A stretch of DNA of 64,000 nucleotides from Linyphia triangularis (Eukaryota > Arthropoda > Arachnida > Araneae > Linyphiidae), in contig OZ021721.1 of assembly GCA_963978545.1 (NCBI GenBank), positions 35,637,348-35,701,347 on the forward strand. Reading direction: 5' to 3'. The notes beneath the pieces were generated by a model that was not told the DNA's origin, did no database searches, and saw only the letters and a list, made by a program, of their open reading frames with translations. The first letter of the stretch is position 1. The number at the start of each line of letters is the position of its first letter. The position numbers were made by a program, and so were the translations under genes. Below are positions 44,121-55,023 of this stretch, one piece after another.

Positions 44121-46061
44121 GGTTCAAATGTGTTACATGGTGGCAAAAATAATTCGCCAATCCTAGGAAACTGGTAAGATTTGCTGTTTCGATGTCTTCA
44201 GCGGTATTCCGAAGTCGTGATCGGTTAGAATTACTGCTGCTTTGGATTAATGCCAAATACATCCTCTTTTCGCCAAAAAACGCTTAATTTCGTCTGGTGC
44301 CGATTGATATAGTTACAAATATGGTAAACTGCGTGATTTATGTTTCTCTCTTCATTTCAGTGTTTATTTTTTGTTGGAAGCTGACCCGTTGGAAATATAT
44401 TGTCTTTATTCTTGTTACGTCATGAATTTGAGTTACGTTTGCGGGTTTTAATATTTCAAGTTAAATGCTTTGAACTGCGATCGTGGAGGCTATTTTGGAA
44501 GATTTAACCAATAGTGAACATTTGGATTTCAACAATTGTTTTATTGAATGCATAGGAAATTGGAATAATCGTTTGCTTTTTAACGATTTTGACTGTTAAC
44601 CGTTATTAACCGTAGAACTTTAATACTTTGAAAATATTAAATTTCGTATTTTTGGGCAGGTTAGAATTGTTCTGATAAGAGTTTGTTATTTATGAAAATT
44701 CATTTTTTTTTGCACTCCACTGCTTTTTTTTTAGTTTGCTGAGCACCAATTTGTGAATGATAGCTAATTATGAGGTAAGTAAGAAAGGAAGTGTGTATAG
44801 AATGTATGAGTCAGTAGTTGATTTAAAAAGTATTATATCAGTAGTTGATTTAAAATGTTTGACGCGATAGAAGATTGAGGTATATATATTGCATTAAACA
44901 TAAACTTTTAATTTACAGCGATTTAACCTTAGATTTAGAACGGGTATGGTATGACTATATTTTGATGGAAGTCAGGCCACCGAAGTATAGGTTATGAAAT
45001 ATATGGCGTTAAAATGGATTTTGATTATGTTCTTTTGTATTATAAGTTTCAATTAGTTTCATAACAGCAAAGTGATTAAAATGTCATTTTTGGAATGTTG
45101 AACTCTTTTCCTTTTAGAGCACGAAGCGCGCATACCTTACTTTTTAGAGGGTTTTACAAAACCAAGTAACTAATAAAAAAAGTGATTTTGGGGGTGAGAT
45201 GCCACAAACGACTGCCCGAATTAGGTAGGGGTATTTTTTTTAGGTTCAATTGGCCGTAAGGCCAACGAAATAGGGTGCAATTTTTCCTTTTAGAGCACGC
45301 GCACACCTCACTTTTTAGACATTTTTACAGTACCGAGTAATTAAAAAAAAAGTGATTTTGGGGGTGAGATGCCACAAACGACTACCCGAATTAGGTAAGG
45401 GTATTTTTTTTAGGTTCAATTGGCCGTAAGGCCAACGAAATAGGGTGCAATTTTTCCTTTTAAAGCGCGAAGCGAGCGCACACCTTAGTTTTTAGTAAGC
45501 AATTAAAAATATAAATATTCTGGAAGGGATTAAATATTTGTCATTGATGTAAAAGTTTAATGAAATTTAACCCCTTATAAATTATTTGAAATTAAATTTT
45601 AAATGGCTAAAACTATTTTACAATTATCCTTTACATTTAAATTGTTTAACCATTTTTTTTTCCCTTCAAATATCGTTTGCAATTTTATTATATTTCAATT
45701 TTCGCCGATTTCGAATATATTTACGCAATTCCTTTAAATTTCTTCCCGGGATGTACGTTTTTAATATAAATGTAATCGACATGAATAGCGAAAACACTTA
45801 ATCTTGCTACAACTTGCATCGCAACCATAGCCTAACGGCTTTGGCATTCGACTTCAACCTTCCTATACCATCCACAATTCATGGAGCAGGTTCGATTCTC
45901 AATTTTTCACTTTCCGCTATTGTTTTGGGTTTGCCAGTTCATTTGGAAACATCGTGTTTTTCACCGTTTTGGGTTTGCTGTAGAGTCGGAGTTCGCCATT
46001 GTTTACGTTTTGCGGAGAAGTTCAAAAAACGCCAAGTGCCACCATATAGCACATTTTAACC
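44121..46061. mobile_element. TIR element, family GGTTCAAATG, copy 1 (8-bp TSD)
   Basis: The ends GGTTCAAATGTGTTACATGG and, reverse complemented, GGTTAAAATGTGCTATATGG are inverted. A perfect 8-bp duplication GACAATGC lies at 44113-44120 and 46062-46069. 1941 bp, no transposase. An 8-bp duplication with GG-starting ends would fit Merlin-like or hAT-like elements, but I do not assign it. It contains a 170-bp tandem duplication. Confidence 0.85.
45105..45500. repeat. tandem duplication, period 170 bp, about 2.2 units
   Basis: The block starting CCTTTTAGAGCACG with GTGATTTTGGGGGTGAGATG and TTGGCCGTAAGGCCAACGAA occurs twice plus a third partial head. GTGATTTTG positions 45182 and 45352 give the period. 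The 47.4-kb copy of the element has a single unit. Confidence 0.9.
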
Positions 46062-46527
46062 GACAATGCAATACATTTCACTCTTTGAATGCTTACTGAG
46101 AGACAACTAACTAGATAACTCAACTCAAGGCAGGAATTTTATAGGAAAGTCAATCCTTCGTGAATCTTCTAGAGATAGAAATTTGGAGGATTTTCCAGAT
46201 CGTAGTCGAAAAGCCCTATACATGTACATGGGGACCGAAAATGTAGCAAAATGGTCACCAAGTTTGGCGATTTCTCGCCAAGTTTGGCGACCAAAATTAG
46301 TTGCCAACTTGGCGAGATTGCCATTAACCATAATGTTAAATAGCCTGCCCCTTGTAAAACTCGTTTTCCAGCATGATCCCTGTGGAACTCGTTGCATTAA
46401 GAGACACATTGCAGGAAAGCGAAATAAAGTCAACTCTTGCACTGCGTTATGCGAAATGTACATAAATTTCCCTTTTTACATTACTACTACGAAATATTTA
46501 CAAATATACAGAAATTCATAACAATAG

Positions 46528-47412
46528 ATTTCTGTTAAGTACATAACTAAAAGTAAGAAAAATTCATATTAACAAATATCTTTTTTTTTTTTTTTTAAAC
46601 GTCATATGAAAATAAACACATTTCTGGTAACTTACGTTACATGAAACAATCAATTTTAAAATCAATGAAATTCAAGAATTTAATCATTGAAAATCTTGTC
46701 TAAACCATTTTTACTATTATTTAAGGTAATATAATTATTTAAAAACCTTTAGTATAACTATAAAAAAAATCAATTATTTTACCCACTTTTAAAATCACAC
46801 TACCCACTTCCATCAAAACAGAACAAACTCGACTAGAATTCGAGAGTGTTTTCAACTTTTAGAAATTAATGTATTTAAAAAACGAATTACTAAGAATGAA
46901 CTTTAAATCTTTTTGTACACAAAAATGTGTGTAAAAAAAAAAAAATTATTAAAATTTTAATTTTTACAAGTTTTTCCCTCTTTGCATACCCACACTTTTT
47001 TTGCAAAAATAAATCAATAATATTTGCTTAAGAAACAAGTAACAATATTGTCTTAAAACTTCCATGCCCAACAAACAATGCAGCATACCACATGCAAATT
47101 ACTAAAAATATTGAGAATAAATATTAACAATAGATCAAGATAACACATGCAAATTTCAACCAAATCAAATTAAACTATAGATAGAAAGTATATATATAAA
47201 AAAAAAAAAAATGCACATTGAGGAATAATCTCATCTGAAAGTAAAATAGAAAATAATTTTGAATTACTTAAATGAAATATCTACATGGTCAACTCAATCA
47301 AATAGAGGCAAAATAATGAATGGATACTTTAGTTTATCTTAATAAACACAAAATAATTTATTAAATAACTTTCATACAAAATACAATCTTTCAGATACTA
47401 CTAATAGCTTTG
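46528..47412. other. AT-rich non-coding stretch
   Basis: Nothing recognised beyond poly(T)/poly(A) runs. Confidence 0.5.
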
Positions 47413-48970
47413 GGTGAAATATGTTATATGGTGGCAATGATAATTCATCCATCCTAGGAAACTGTCAAGACTTGTTATTTTGACGTCATCAGCAATATTC
47501 AGGAACTGGTTAGAATTATTGATGCTGTAAATTTTTCATCAAAAAGCGCTAAATTTAATCTGGTGTGGACGATATAGTTACAAAAACCAGTAAAACTATT
47601 GTTTTCATTTGTTAAGTCATAAATTTGAGTTATTTGTGAGAATGAAGAAACCATGTTTTAAAGTCTACAATATTAACAATGGTGGTTCTTTTAAAATGTA
47701 TGAGGTTACTTGCGTTGAATGGTTGAACAGCCAGATAACAAATAGAATAATCATGTGTTACTTACAATTTTACTCAGGATTAAAGAATTGTGTATCCATC
47801 ACAGGATTTTGAAAAATCTAAAAACACTGATTTTTTTAACTCTTTAGCTGATTTGTCAATAGAAAAAGCTTTTTATTTAGAGAATTTTAATTTAGATTGT
47901 GATTTGTAAAACCTTTATTATATTTTGTACACTTGTATATTTACATATAACCTTCTCGGAAAACAGATGGAAGATTGAGGGGTGGATAGCATTAAAAAGA
48001 ATGTATTATGAGTAGCGTGTGACACTGGAACTGAAACCATACACCAATAAAAATCACAGCTACATTTTGGTTGCTGTTAGGGATCAAAATAGTTTCTGAA
48101 ATATGAGTTAAAATAAATTTTGAATCTTTTTTTTCAAAGATAAGGTTTTACCCAGTTTTTGCGACAGCAAGTGATAAAAAAAAATTGATTTTGGGAGCGA
48201 GATGCCACAAACGACTACCTAAAATAGATAGTATTTTTTCAGGCTTAAATGGCTGCAAGGCCATCAAAATAGGTCGTACTTCTTGTTTTTAGCCCTACTT
48301 TTTAGTGAGTTATTAGCATGTGATTCAAAATACAAATAGTATTGGGGAAGAAAGGGAAACCTGGAAAAACAGATCATACTTTAATGGCATTTTTTAAAAA
48401 CAATTAATAATAATTTTAATTAATTAAATAATTTTATGGTCTCATTTATTAGTCAACATTTGTAATTAATGAAAAAGTTCAATCAATTTTAACCCCTTTT
48501 AAATTATTTAAAATTAATTTTAACTGATAATTTTTTTTTAATTGTCATTTGCAAATTCAGTTCCAATGAATTTTCACTGTTAAATTTGCACAACTGTTTT
48601 TAACTTATTCCTGGTTTGGTTTGGGGTTTACTAGCACAAGAGCAACATCTAGGCTATACTGTGCTTTAACTTATTCCTGAGATGCACGTTTTTAATGTAA
48701 ATTTAATTGAGATTAAATGTGAAAACACTTAATTTTGCACTATGACTTGCAATGCAATCATCAGTTTAATGGCTTTGTTAGCCGACTTCAACTTACCTAA
48801 ACCATAAATCCTGAAACTGTTTTGATTCTCACTTTCCAGTTTCTTTGGGCCGTCTTGTCAATTTTGAGTCACAGTGCTTTGCTCCATTTTTATTTTGCTT
48901 TAACTTTGAAAATCTCTATTGTTTACGTTTTGCAAAAATCGGTGAGTGTTGCCATGTAACACAATTTAAA
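47413..48970. mobile_element. TIR element, family GGTTCAAATG, copy 2 (diverged)
   Basis: It starts GGTGAAATATGTTATATGGT and shares TCCTAGGAAACTG, GCGAGATGCCACAAACGACT and GTTTACGTTTTGC with copy 1. It ends GCCATGTAACACAATTTAAA. The target duplication is not clear. Older than copy 1. Confidence 0.75.
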
Positions 48971-49347
48971 CATAACTTATTTTGAATATTTTCCCTTAGT
49001 CTGCCAAAACCTTGTCATCCCACATAAACACTGTAATGATGAAATAATTATCTAACCCATAATGACAAATAAAACTTAAAATCATTCTGACTGGAACACT
49101 CCCAGTGATTGATAAACATTAGAATGAGGAGAAACAAGAAACTAGCTCATTTTGTCCAATTTTGAAACAATTGGGCTATTTTGGCAAAAAATGTTAGTTG
49201 GTATCATTCCAGTGAAGTGGTCATTACAACCAATCAAGAACAATGTGAATGATGTAAAATTTACAAATTTAGCCAGTTTTTCAAATTATATTTGCTACAG
49301 TGCTACACATTTCATCCAAACTCTTAACCAAATGTGTGTTACCAAAT

Positions 49348-49533
49348 GTTGGTTAGTTTTGTATGCTCAACGACCTATACTTGTGTACAATAATGGCTAA
49401 TCAGGTCAGAACCTACAGTTTAAGGTGGATTCCAAGCCACAACGAAGAGCCATGTCTTATCCGGGATTCAAACCCGACACCTTTGGCAAGTGAAGCCAGA
49501 GCGCTAACCAGACAGCCATCAGGTGGACATAAC
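49348..49533 (-). repeat. tRNA-derived SINE, family B
   Basis: The minus strand has GATGGCTGTCTGGTTAGCGC, the B-box GGGTTTGAATCCCGG, the TTGTGGCTTGGAATCC body and the ACAAAACTAACC tail. Confidence 0.87.
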
Positions 49534-49664
49534 AACTGAGTGAAAGGCTATCTGTATTGAAAATATACAGAACTTCTGATCGAATTTTTCTAAAAATAAG
49601 TATGGTAGGTTATATTAAATGTACTACACAAAGTTAATAGTTAATTGAAACTATACTAGGTTAA

Positions 49665-49739
49665 CCCTTAAAGCTTAAATGCTCCGTTGCGAAGGCATAT
49701 GGTATAGAAATCGGAGGGATTTTTTTCCAGCGTTAAGGG
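49665..49739. repeat. 75-bp TTAA-flanked hairpin (tiny piggyBac-like MITE)
   Basis: CCCTTAAAGC and the reverse-complementary GCGTTAAGGG bound it, with TTAA at 49661-49664 and 49740-49743. Confidence 0.6.
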
Positions 49740-50216
49740 TTAATATAATTAGGTCTCGATTTTCTACACTGTGACTGGGATTTAAAATGCATACCATTCA
49801 ATGAAACATGTGTGTGCGAATTCTTAACACATTTCTTTGAGTTTTTTTTTTATCGTTTTGATCGAATGTTGTATATATTTAAAAGAGCGAGTGGTGTGTA
49901 ACAATTTTAGGAAGAACAGAATATGCGTTGTAGCTTTAAAACATGTACATTAAACATTATGAACATTTGACTAACCTGCATATCCCGACTGCTTGAGAGT
50001 CACTTACAATTAGTTTTAATTCGAAATTAACTTTCGCAGTGGCTTTTAAAGGGTTTCTGTGAAACCAGTAAGCCATATTATGTTTTGCTCTGTTTAACAA
50101 TCTGAAGTTTCTGTTTTCGGATAATTTCTTAATGTTGCCAAATTCAGATTAGCAATTGCATGTATGCGAAGAAACAGTAAAATTAGGAAATACGTTCTAT
50201 ACTACTGCTTTATAAA

Positions 50217-50429
50217 TGTTGTGAAACGGAATGGTACTGGCCGCTAGACGGCGCTATTTTGTGACGTGTTTCCTCGTAACTGTATGATGTAATTATTCTA
50301 TCTGTGCTCGTCTCGAAAGGAGAAAATAAATGTTTGTGCTGTGCGAAGTGTCTTCTCCAGTTATTCTAAAACATCCCAGCATCGGGTAGATGCAGACCCA
50401 TGAACTAAGGAATTTTTCTAGTTTTAACA
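50217..50429 (+). repeat. BEL/Pao 5' LTR (probable)
   Basis: TGTTGTGAAACGG to GTTTTAACA, 213 bp, with inverted TGTT/AACA ends and AATAAA at 50325-50330. The partner LTR is missing, so the limits rest on ends and the following primer site. Confidence 0.6.
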
Positions 50430-50433
50430 TAAA

Positions 50434-50452
50434 TGGTACCCTCGGCGGGACG
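50434..50452 (+). promoter_or_regulatory. BEL/Pao primer-binding site
   Basis: TGGTACCCTCGGCGGGAC starts four bases after the LTR end and begins TGG as expected for a tRNA 3' end. The tRNA is not assigned. Confidence 0.6.
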
Positions 50453-50528
50453 GGTGTTTTTGGAAAGTGGAGATTTTTAAAACTTTGAGAACATTAGAAA
50501 CTTATTTGTTGATACTTTGCTTTTGAAA

Positions 50529-51468
50529 ATGGATTTAAGTGCACTGAAAGCGTAACGGAAAGGAATGAGAACTGCTTTTTCTCTCAGTACTAAGAAAATC
50601 GAAACTGAACTTTCAAAGCCTGTGAATGATTTGAAAACCCTTTCGATTTTGAAAATTCAACTGTGTGACAAATTTCAGAGACTGGATGTTTTTCGGAGAA
50701 TCTGTTGCAGATTGAAGATGGTGAACATTTATTCAAGGAGGATTTAGAAGACGCTGAAAATTACAGAGACAGGCATTTAGAACTATGTGCTCAAATAGAT
50801 TCGAAACTGCAAGACTTTGCGCTCCCGAGTGAAAAGAAAACGAGAAGGTTCAAACTTCCGGAAATAGAACTGAAAAGATTTAGTGGCGAAGCCAAGGATT
50901 ATTTAGCATTTTGGAGTCAATTTCAGAAAATATACTACGAAGATACTATTGCTGAAGAAGATAAGATGCAATATTTGTTGCAATCTGTAGAGCCCGGATC
51001 GAAGGCCGAACGTTTAGTTCTCAGTTTTCCAGCAACAGCGGCTAACTACTCCAAAACAATTGAACAATTTAAAAGAACGTTTCGGACGTGAAGACCTACT
51101 TGTGCAGATCTATGTGAGAGACTTGTTAGCTCTAGTGATGAAGAATGCTGCCACTGGAAGAGCAAAGACAGATTTACCACTGCTTTATGATGAATTGGAA
51201 GGGAAACTGCGTGCTTTAGAGAGTTTGGGAAGAACGCAACAGAAGTACGGAGACTTTTTAGCACCATTAGTAGAGAGTAGCTTGCCTGAAGAAGTGTTAG
51301 TGGTCTGGGAATGGAACCGAAACCATGATTCAACAGGAACTAAAGGATCCTGAAACTTGGAACATTTGATGGACTTCCTCCGTCAGGAGGTTAAAGGAGA
51401 AGAAATGGTTCTTTTGGACTGCACTGGTTTCGGCCCTCAAGCTCATCAGAGTCGTTAAAAAAAGGACT
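50529..51468 (+). pseudogene. BEL/Pao Gag, first part (DUF1759-like)
   Basis: ATG at 50529 (MDLSALKA) is followed by a stop at 50553. The frame resumes with TELSKPVNDLKTLSILKIQL, shifts near 50700 to EDLEDAENYRDRHLELCAQI and LPEIELKRFSGEAKDYLAFW, and shifts again at about 51085 to GREDLLVQIYVRDLL. The sequence ends at GACT where Gypsy-2 is inserted. LPKIELPKFSG-like wording is typical of BEL/Pao Gag. Confidence 0.88.
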
Positions 51469-51773
51469 TGTAGTGAAGCACGTGTGCGTGTTATATCTAT
51501 GGTAAATAACACTCTCTGTGCTCTCGTACATAACAGTTACTATTTATTTACTTAAGAATAGGATTAAAACAATTAAATTTAAATGAAGTAGGTTGCGTTA
51601 CAATTGGACAAACATAACATTGCATTTAGCGTGAACATCAACTGTTTAAAATCTGAGCTCTTCAAGTCAACATTAACTTTTGTTGCCAGGTCCTTCTCTT
51701 CATCATTAGATGGAATAGAGTTCTTGGCATGACGTCAGAGTATGGTTTCTGGTGGGCTGTGGTAGGCGCCACA
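51469..51773 (-). repeat. Gypsy-2 3' LTR
   Basis: TGTAGTGAAGC to GGCGCCACA, 305 bp, identical to 55891-56195. On the minus strand GGTGGGGGGC just upstream (51774-51786) is the polypurine tract. Confidence 0.96.
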
Positions 51774-51801
51774 GTAGCCCCCCACCAGCGATAGCGAGAC
51801 A

Positions 51802-54800
51802 TTAAAGGTATCTGCTGTTGAATTTCACCCTTCTTCCTGATCGAGTAGTCCTCGTTACCAGAACCGGATTTGGAGCTTCTTGCTGGGGCAATGCTGGTTC
51901 TGTTTGAGAGCTAGTTGTAGGTGTAGATGCATCTGTTGCAGGTAGTGCCTTTCTGTCAGCTTCCTTTGCTATGTAGGCTGGCTTGAGACGTTCTATATTT
52001 ACTGTCGTCTCCTTGGTGCCCCTTCGAATTTTGAAGAATCTCTCACCCCGACTGACAACTTCAAAAGGGCCTTCATAAGGTGGTTGCAGACTTTTCTTCA
52101 CTGCATCCGTTCTCAAAAAAACGTGACTGCATGTAGGCAGATCTTTGCTGATGAAAACTGACTGTTTGCCATGTAGCTGGGGATTTGGAGGGAGTAGCTT
52201 ACTCATTGCCTCTCGCATCTTCCCCACAAATGTAGTTGGGTCAGGAACACTTGATGAGGGGCATAGGAATTCTCCAGGAATGCGGATAGTTGAACCATAT
52301 ACCATCTCGGCTGTAGTAGCCTGTAGATCTTCCTTCCATGCAGCTCTGAAACCCAAAAGGATTGTCGGCAGAACTGCTGTCCACTGAGGGTTTCCGTGGG
52401 CCATGATTGCCGCCTTTAACTGTCGATGAAATCTCTCAACAAGGCCGTTTGATGCCGGGTGGTAAGGTGTTGTTCTTTGACGAGCTGTTCCCAGGAACTT
52501 GGTCAGTGCATCATGTAAAGAAGACTCAAATTGTGTCCCCTGGTCAGTTGTCAACCTGAGTGGGGTGCCGAAGCGAGAAACCCAACCACTGTAGAAAGCT
52601 TTGGCAACTGTGTCTGCTGTGATGTCCACCAAAGGAAAAGCTTCTGGCCATTTCGAAAATCTGTCAACACATGTGAGACAATAGCGAAAACCTTCCGATG
52701 GAGGAAGGGGGCCTACCAGGTCGATGTGGACATGCTCGAACCTTGCACTGGGTGGAACAATACTGCCAACTGTGTTTCTGGTATGTCTTGACACCTTGGA
52801 TTGTTGACACTGCAGGCATGTGCGTGCCCATGATGAGATGTCTGCATTCATTGATGGCCAGACGTATCTTTCTCCAATCAGTTTCACTGATGCTCGAACA
52901 CCTGGATGAGAAAGGGAGTGAAGATTATTGAACACCTCTCGACGAAATAGTTCTGGCACAAAAGGACGAATGCATTTTGTCGAAATGTCACAGTAGAGAG
53001 TAACTGCTGGTTGGCCAATAGACAATGGCTGTAACCCTAGGGACGTTGTATTTGGGGATGACAAAATCCTCTGCAATTCCACATCAGTAAGCTGTTCTGC
53101 AGCCATCTGTTGGAAGTTGATAAGTGATGGTGTGCTGATTATGGAGATATTTATTCGGGACAGGGCATCAGCTACTGAGTTGTCGGTACCCTTGAGATGT
53201 CGGATATCTGTGGTGAATTGGCTGATATAGTCTAACTGTCGCAGCTGTCTCGGTGAGCATTTGTCTTCCTTCTGGCAGAATGCATAAGTGATGGGCTTGT
53301 GGTCGGTGAAGAGGATAAAACTTCGACCTTCCACCATATGTCGAAAGTATTTAATTTCCATGTAGGCAGCTAGCAGTTCCCTATCATATGCAGAGTACTT
53401 TTTTTGTGCTGGTGAGAGAGTTTTCGAGTAGAATGCAAGCGGCTGCCAACCCTGTTCTACATGCTGATGCAGTGCGGCTCCCATTGCAGAATCTGATGCA
53501 TCAACCACTATTGCCAGTGTGGCTTGCGAGGATGGGTGGTGCAAGACAGTGGCCTCTGCTAAATCCTTCTTGCATCTATCGAAGGCAATAGAAGTTTCCT
53601 CAGTCCAGACAATGGGCCGTTTGTCATTCTTTTTGGCACCCTTCAGGTATGCGTTCAGCGGTGCTTGAGTTGAAGCTGCATTGGGAACAAACCGTCTGTA
53701 AAAATTGCTTATGGCCAGAAATCGACGCATTTCTTTTACAGTCTCTGGTTTTGGGAAGTTGGTGATTGCTGTCACTCTTTCTGGCAGTGGAGTAATGCCT
53801 TTGGGAGTCACCATATGTCCCAGAAATTTTACTTCGGTATGGCCAAAAACACACTTAGAAGCATTCAACCGAACACCATATTGTTCAAATCGTTTGAAAA
53901 TTTGTTGAAGATGCTCAAGGTGTTGTTCCTCATCTTCTGAAGCCACAAGGACGTCGTCGAAATACGGAACGCAGAAGTCGAGACCTTGCAACACATGGTG
54001 AATAAATCGCTGGAAGGTTGCAGCTGCATTTGACAATCCGAAGGGCATGAAAAGAAATTCGAACAGTCCAAATGGAGTTGTTACAGCTGTTTTCTTGATG
54101 TCTTCCTCTGCGACTGGTATCTGGTGATAAGCTTTTTCCAGGTCGATGGTGGAGAACAGCTTCTTACCTTCCAGCACCTGCAGGCAGTCCTGAATATGTG
54201 GAACTGGATACCGGTCTGGAACCGAAATGCTGTTTAGCTTGCGGAAATCTCCACACGGACGCCAATCTCTGTTGCTCTTTGTGACCATGTGCAGGGGAGA
54301 GGACCAGCAACTGCTTGAAGGCCTGCAGACGCCAGATGCCACTAGGTACTCGAACTCCCTCTTGGCAGCTTTGAGTTTGTCAGGTGGAAGTCTTCTTGGT
54401 CGCGCGAACACAGGGGGTCCACTTGTTGGAATGTGATGTTGTATCCCGTGCTTGACCTGGCGTGGTGTGGGTCCGGCCTCAATGAGGGAAGGAAACCTGG
54501 AGAGCAAGGAATGAAACTTGGTGTCACCCCAGATTGATTTCACTCCGGGAGATTCCTTGACAATAACCTTGCCATTTGATCGTAGCTGGGTGAGAGGGTC
54601 AATCAAGCAACACTGTCGGATGTCAACCAGCAGTCCAAAATGTCTCAAGAAGTCAGCCCCGATGATTGGATGGGACACTGAGGCGATGATGAACGGCCAG
54701 TGAAATGCACGTCGCAATCCTAAATCCAACTGTAAGAGTCTCTGACCGAAAGTGGGAATTGTTGTACCGTTCGCCGCGAACAACTGGAGCTTGGCAGGAG

Positions 54801-55023
54801 ATCGGCTTTTCTCAAAGACAGAGGGTGGTACCACTGAAACATCGGCACCTGTGTCTATGAGATACTGTGACGCTGTTGACTTGTCCGCCAAGTACAAACG
54901 TAGCACCTCAGCCTTGCCGTCACCCACTTGCGCGAGTGACGGCCTCTCTAGTTTTCCTGCACGAAAGTACATGGGGCTGTACACTTTGTCGCTCTTCTTC
55001 CGAAACGCTGGTGATACCAACAA
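51802..55023 (-). CDS. Gypsy-2 Pol polyprotein (protease, RT, RNase H, integrase)
   Basis: An uninterrupted frame of 1073 codons; the first called codon is TTG, so Pol is presumably made by -1 frameshifting from Gag rather than from its own start. Protease: LIDTGADVSVVPP, Asp57. RT: WRPCGDFRKLN (254-264), STIDLEKAYHQIP with catalytic Asp294, and active site YFDD (354-357), where YLDD or YVDD is more usual. RNase H: Asp508, Glu549, Asp574 (VDASD, YDREL, TDHKP). Integrase: H702, H706, C736, C739 zinc ligands, then Asp768, Asp827 and Glu863, a D,D35E core, with a C-terminal GPFEVV module. No chromodomain is seen. Complete for the family. Confidence 0.96.
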   Translation of the reverse strand: MLVSPAFRKKSDKVYSPMYFRAGKLERPSLAQVGDGKAEVLRLYLADKSTASQYLIDTGADVSVVPPSVFEKSRSPAKLQLFAANGTTIPTFGQRLLQLDLGLRRAFHWPFIIASVSHPIIGADFLRHFGLLVDIRQCCLIDPLTQLRSNGKVIVKESPGVKSIWGDTKFHSLLSRFPSLIEAGPTPRQVKHGIQHHIPTSGPPVFARPRRLPPDKLKAAKREFEYLVASGVCRPSSSCWSSPLHMVTKSNRDWRPCGDFRKLNSISVPDRYPVPHIQDCLQVLEGKKLFSTIDLEKAYHQIPVAEEDIKKTAVTTPFGLFEFLFMPFGLSNAAATFQRFIHHVLQGLDFCVPYFDDVLVASEDEEQHLEHLQQIFKRFEQYGVRLNASKCVFGHTEVKFLGHMVTPKGITPLPERVTAITNFPKPETVKEMRRFLAISNFYRRFVPNAASTQAPLNAYLKGAKKNDKRPIVWTEETSIAFDRCKKDLAEATVLHHPSSQATLAIVVDASDSAMGAALHQHVEQGWQPLAFYSKTLSPAQKKYSAYDRELLAAYMEIKYFRHMVEGRSFILFTDHKPITYAFCQKEDKCSPRQLRQLDYISQFTTDIRHLKGTDNSVADALSRINISIISTPSLINFQQMAAEQLTDVELQRILSSPNTTSLGLQPLSIGQPAVTLYCDISTKCIRPFVPELFRREVFNNLHSLSHPGVRASVKLIGERYVWPSMNADISSWARTCLQCQQSKVSRHTRNTVGSIVPPSARFEHVHIDLVGPLPPSEGFRYCLTCVDRFSKWPEAFPLVDITADTVAKAFYSGWVSRFGTPLRLTTDQGTQFESSLHDALTKFLGTARQRTTPYHPASNGLVERFHRQLKAAIMAHGNPQWTAVLPTILLGFRAAWKEDLQATTAEMVYGSTIRIPGEFLCPSSSVPDPTTFVGKMREAMSKLLPPNPQLHGKQSVFISKDLPTCSHVFLRTDAVKKSLQPPYEGPFEVVSRGERFFKIRRGTKETTVNIERLKPAYIAKEADRKALPATDASTPTTSSQTEPALPQQEAPNPVLVTRTTRSGRRVKFNSRYL

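Larger units (their letters stand above)
41746..46523 (-). mobile_element. Gypsy-3: internally deleted gypsy derivative
   Basis: LTRs at 41746-42438 and 43913-46523 (the latter interrupted by a 1.95-kb TIR element) bound only 1474 bp of internal sequence. ATAG duplications at 41742-41745 and 46524-46527 mark one insertion. The internal part keeps a primer-binding site, a probable gag start and the integrase, and lacks protease, RT and RNase H, so it depends on other copies. A solo LTR of the same family is at 21088-21718. Confidence 0.9.
43913..46523 (-). repeat. Gypsy-3 5' LTR, interrupted
   Basis: LTR parts 43913-44120 and 46070-46523 (about 660 bp without insertion) flank the TIR element. 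It ends CATAACA then ATAG. Confidence 0.88.
48971..50216. other. non-coding stretch with SINE and small hairpin
   Basis: Contains the SINE at about 49348-49533 and the TTAA-flanked hairpin at 49665-49739. No gene was seen. Confidence 0.5.

Noticed and set aside
47609..47812. 67-codon frame inside the second GGTTCAAATG-family element
   Set aside because: Not shared as an open frame with the better-preserved copy 1, so not a transposase.
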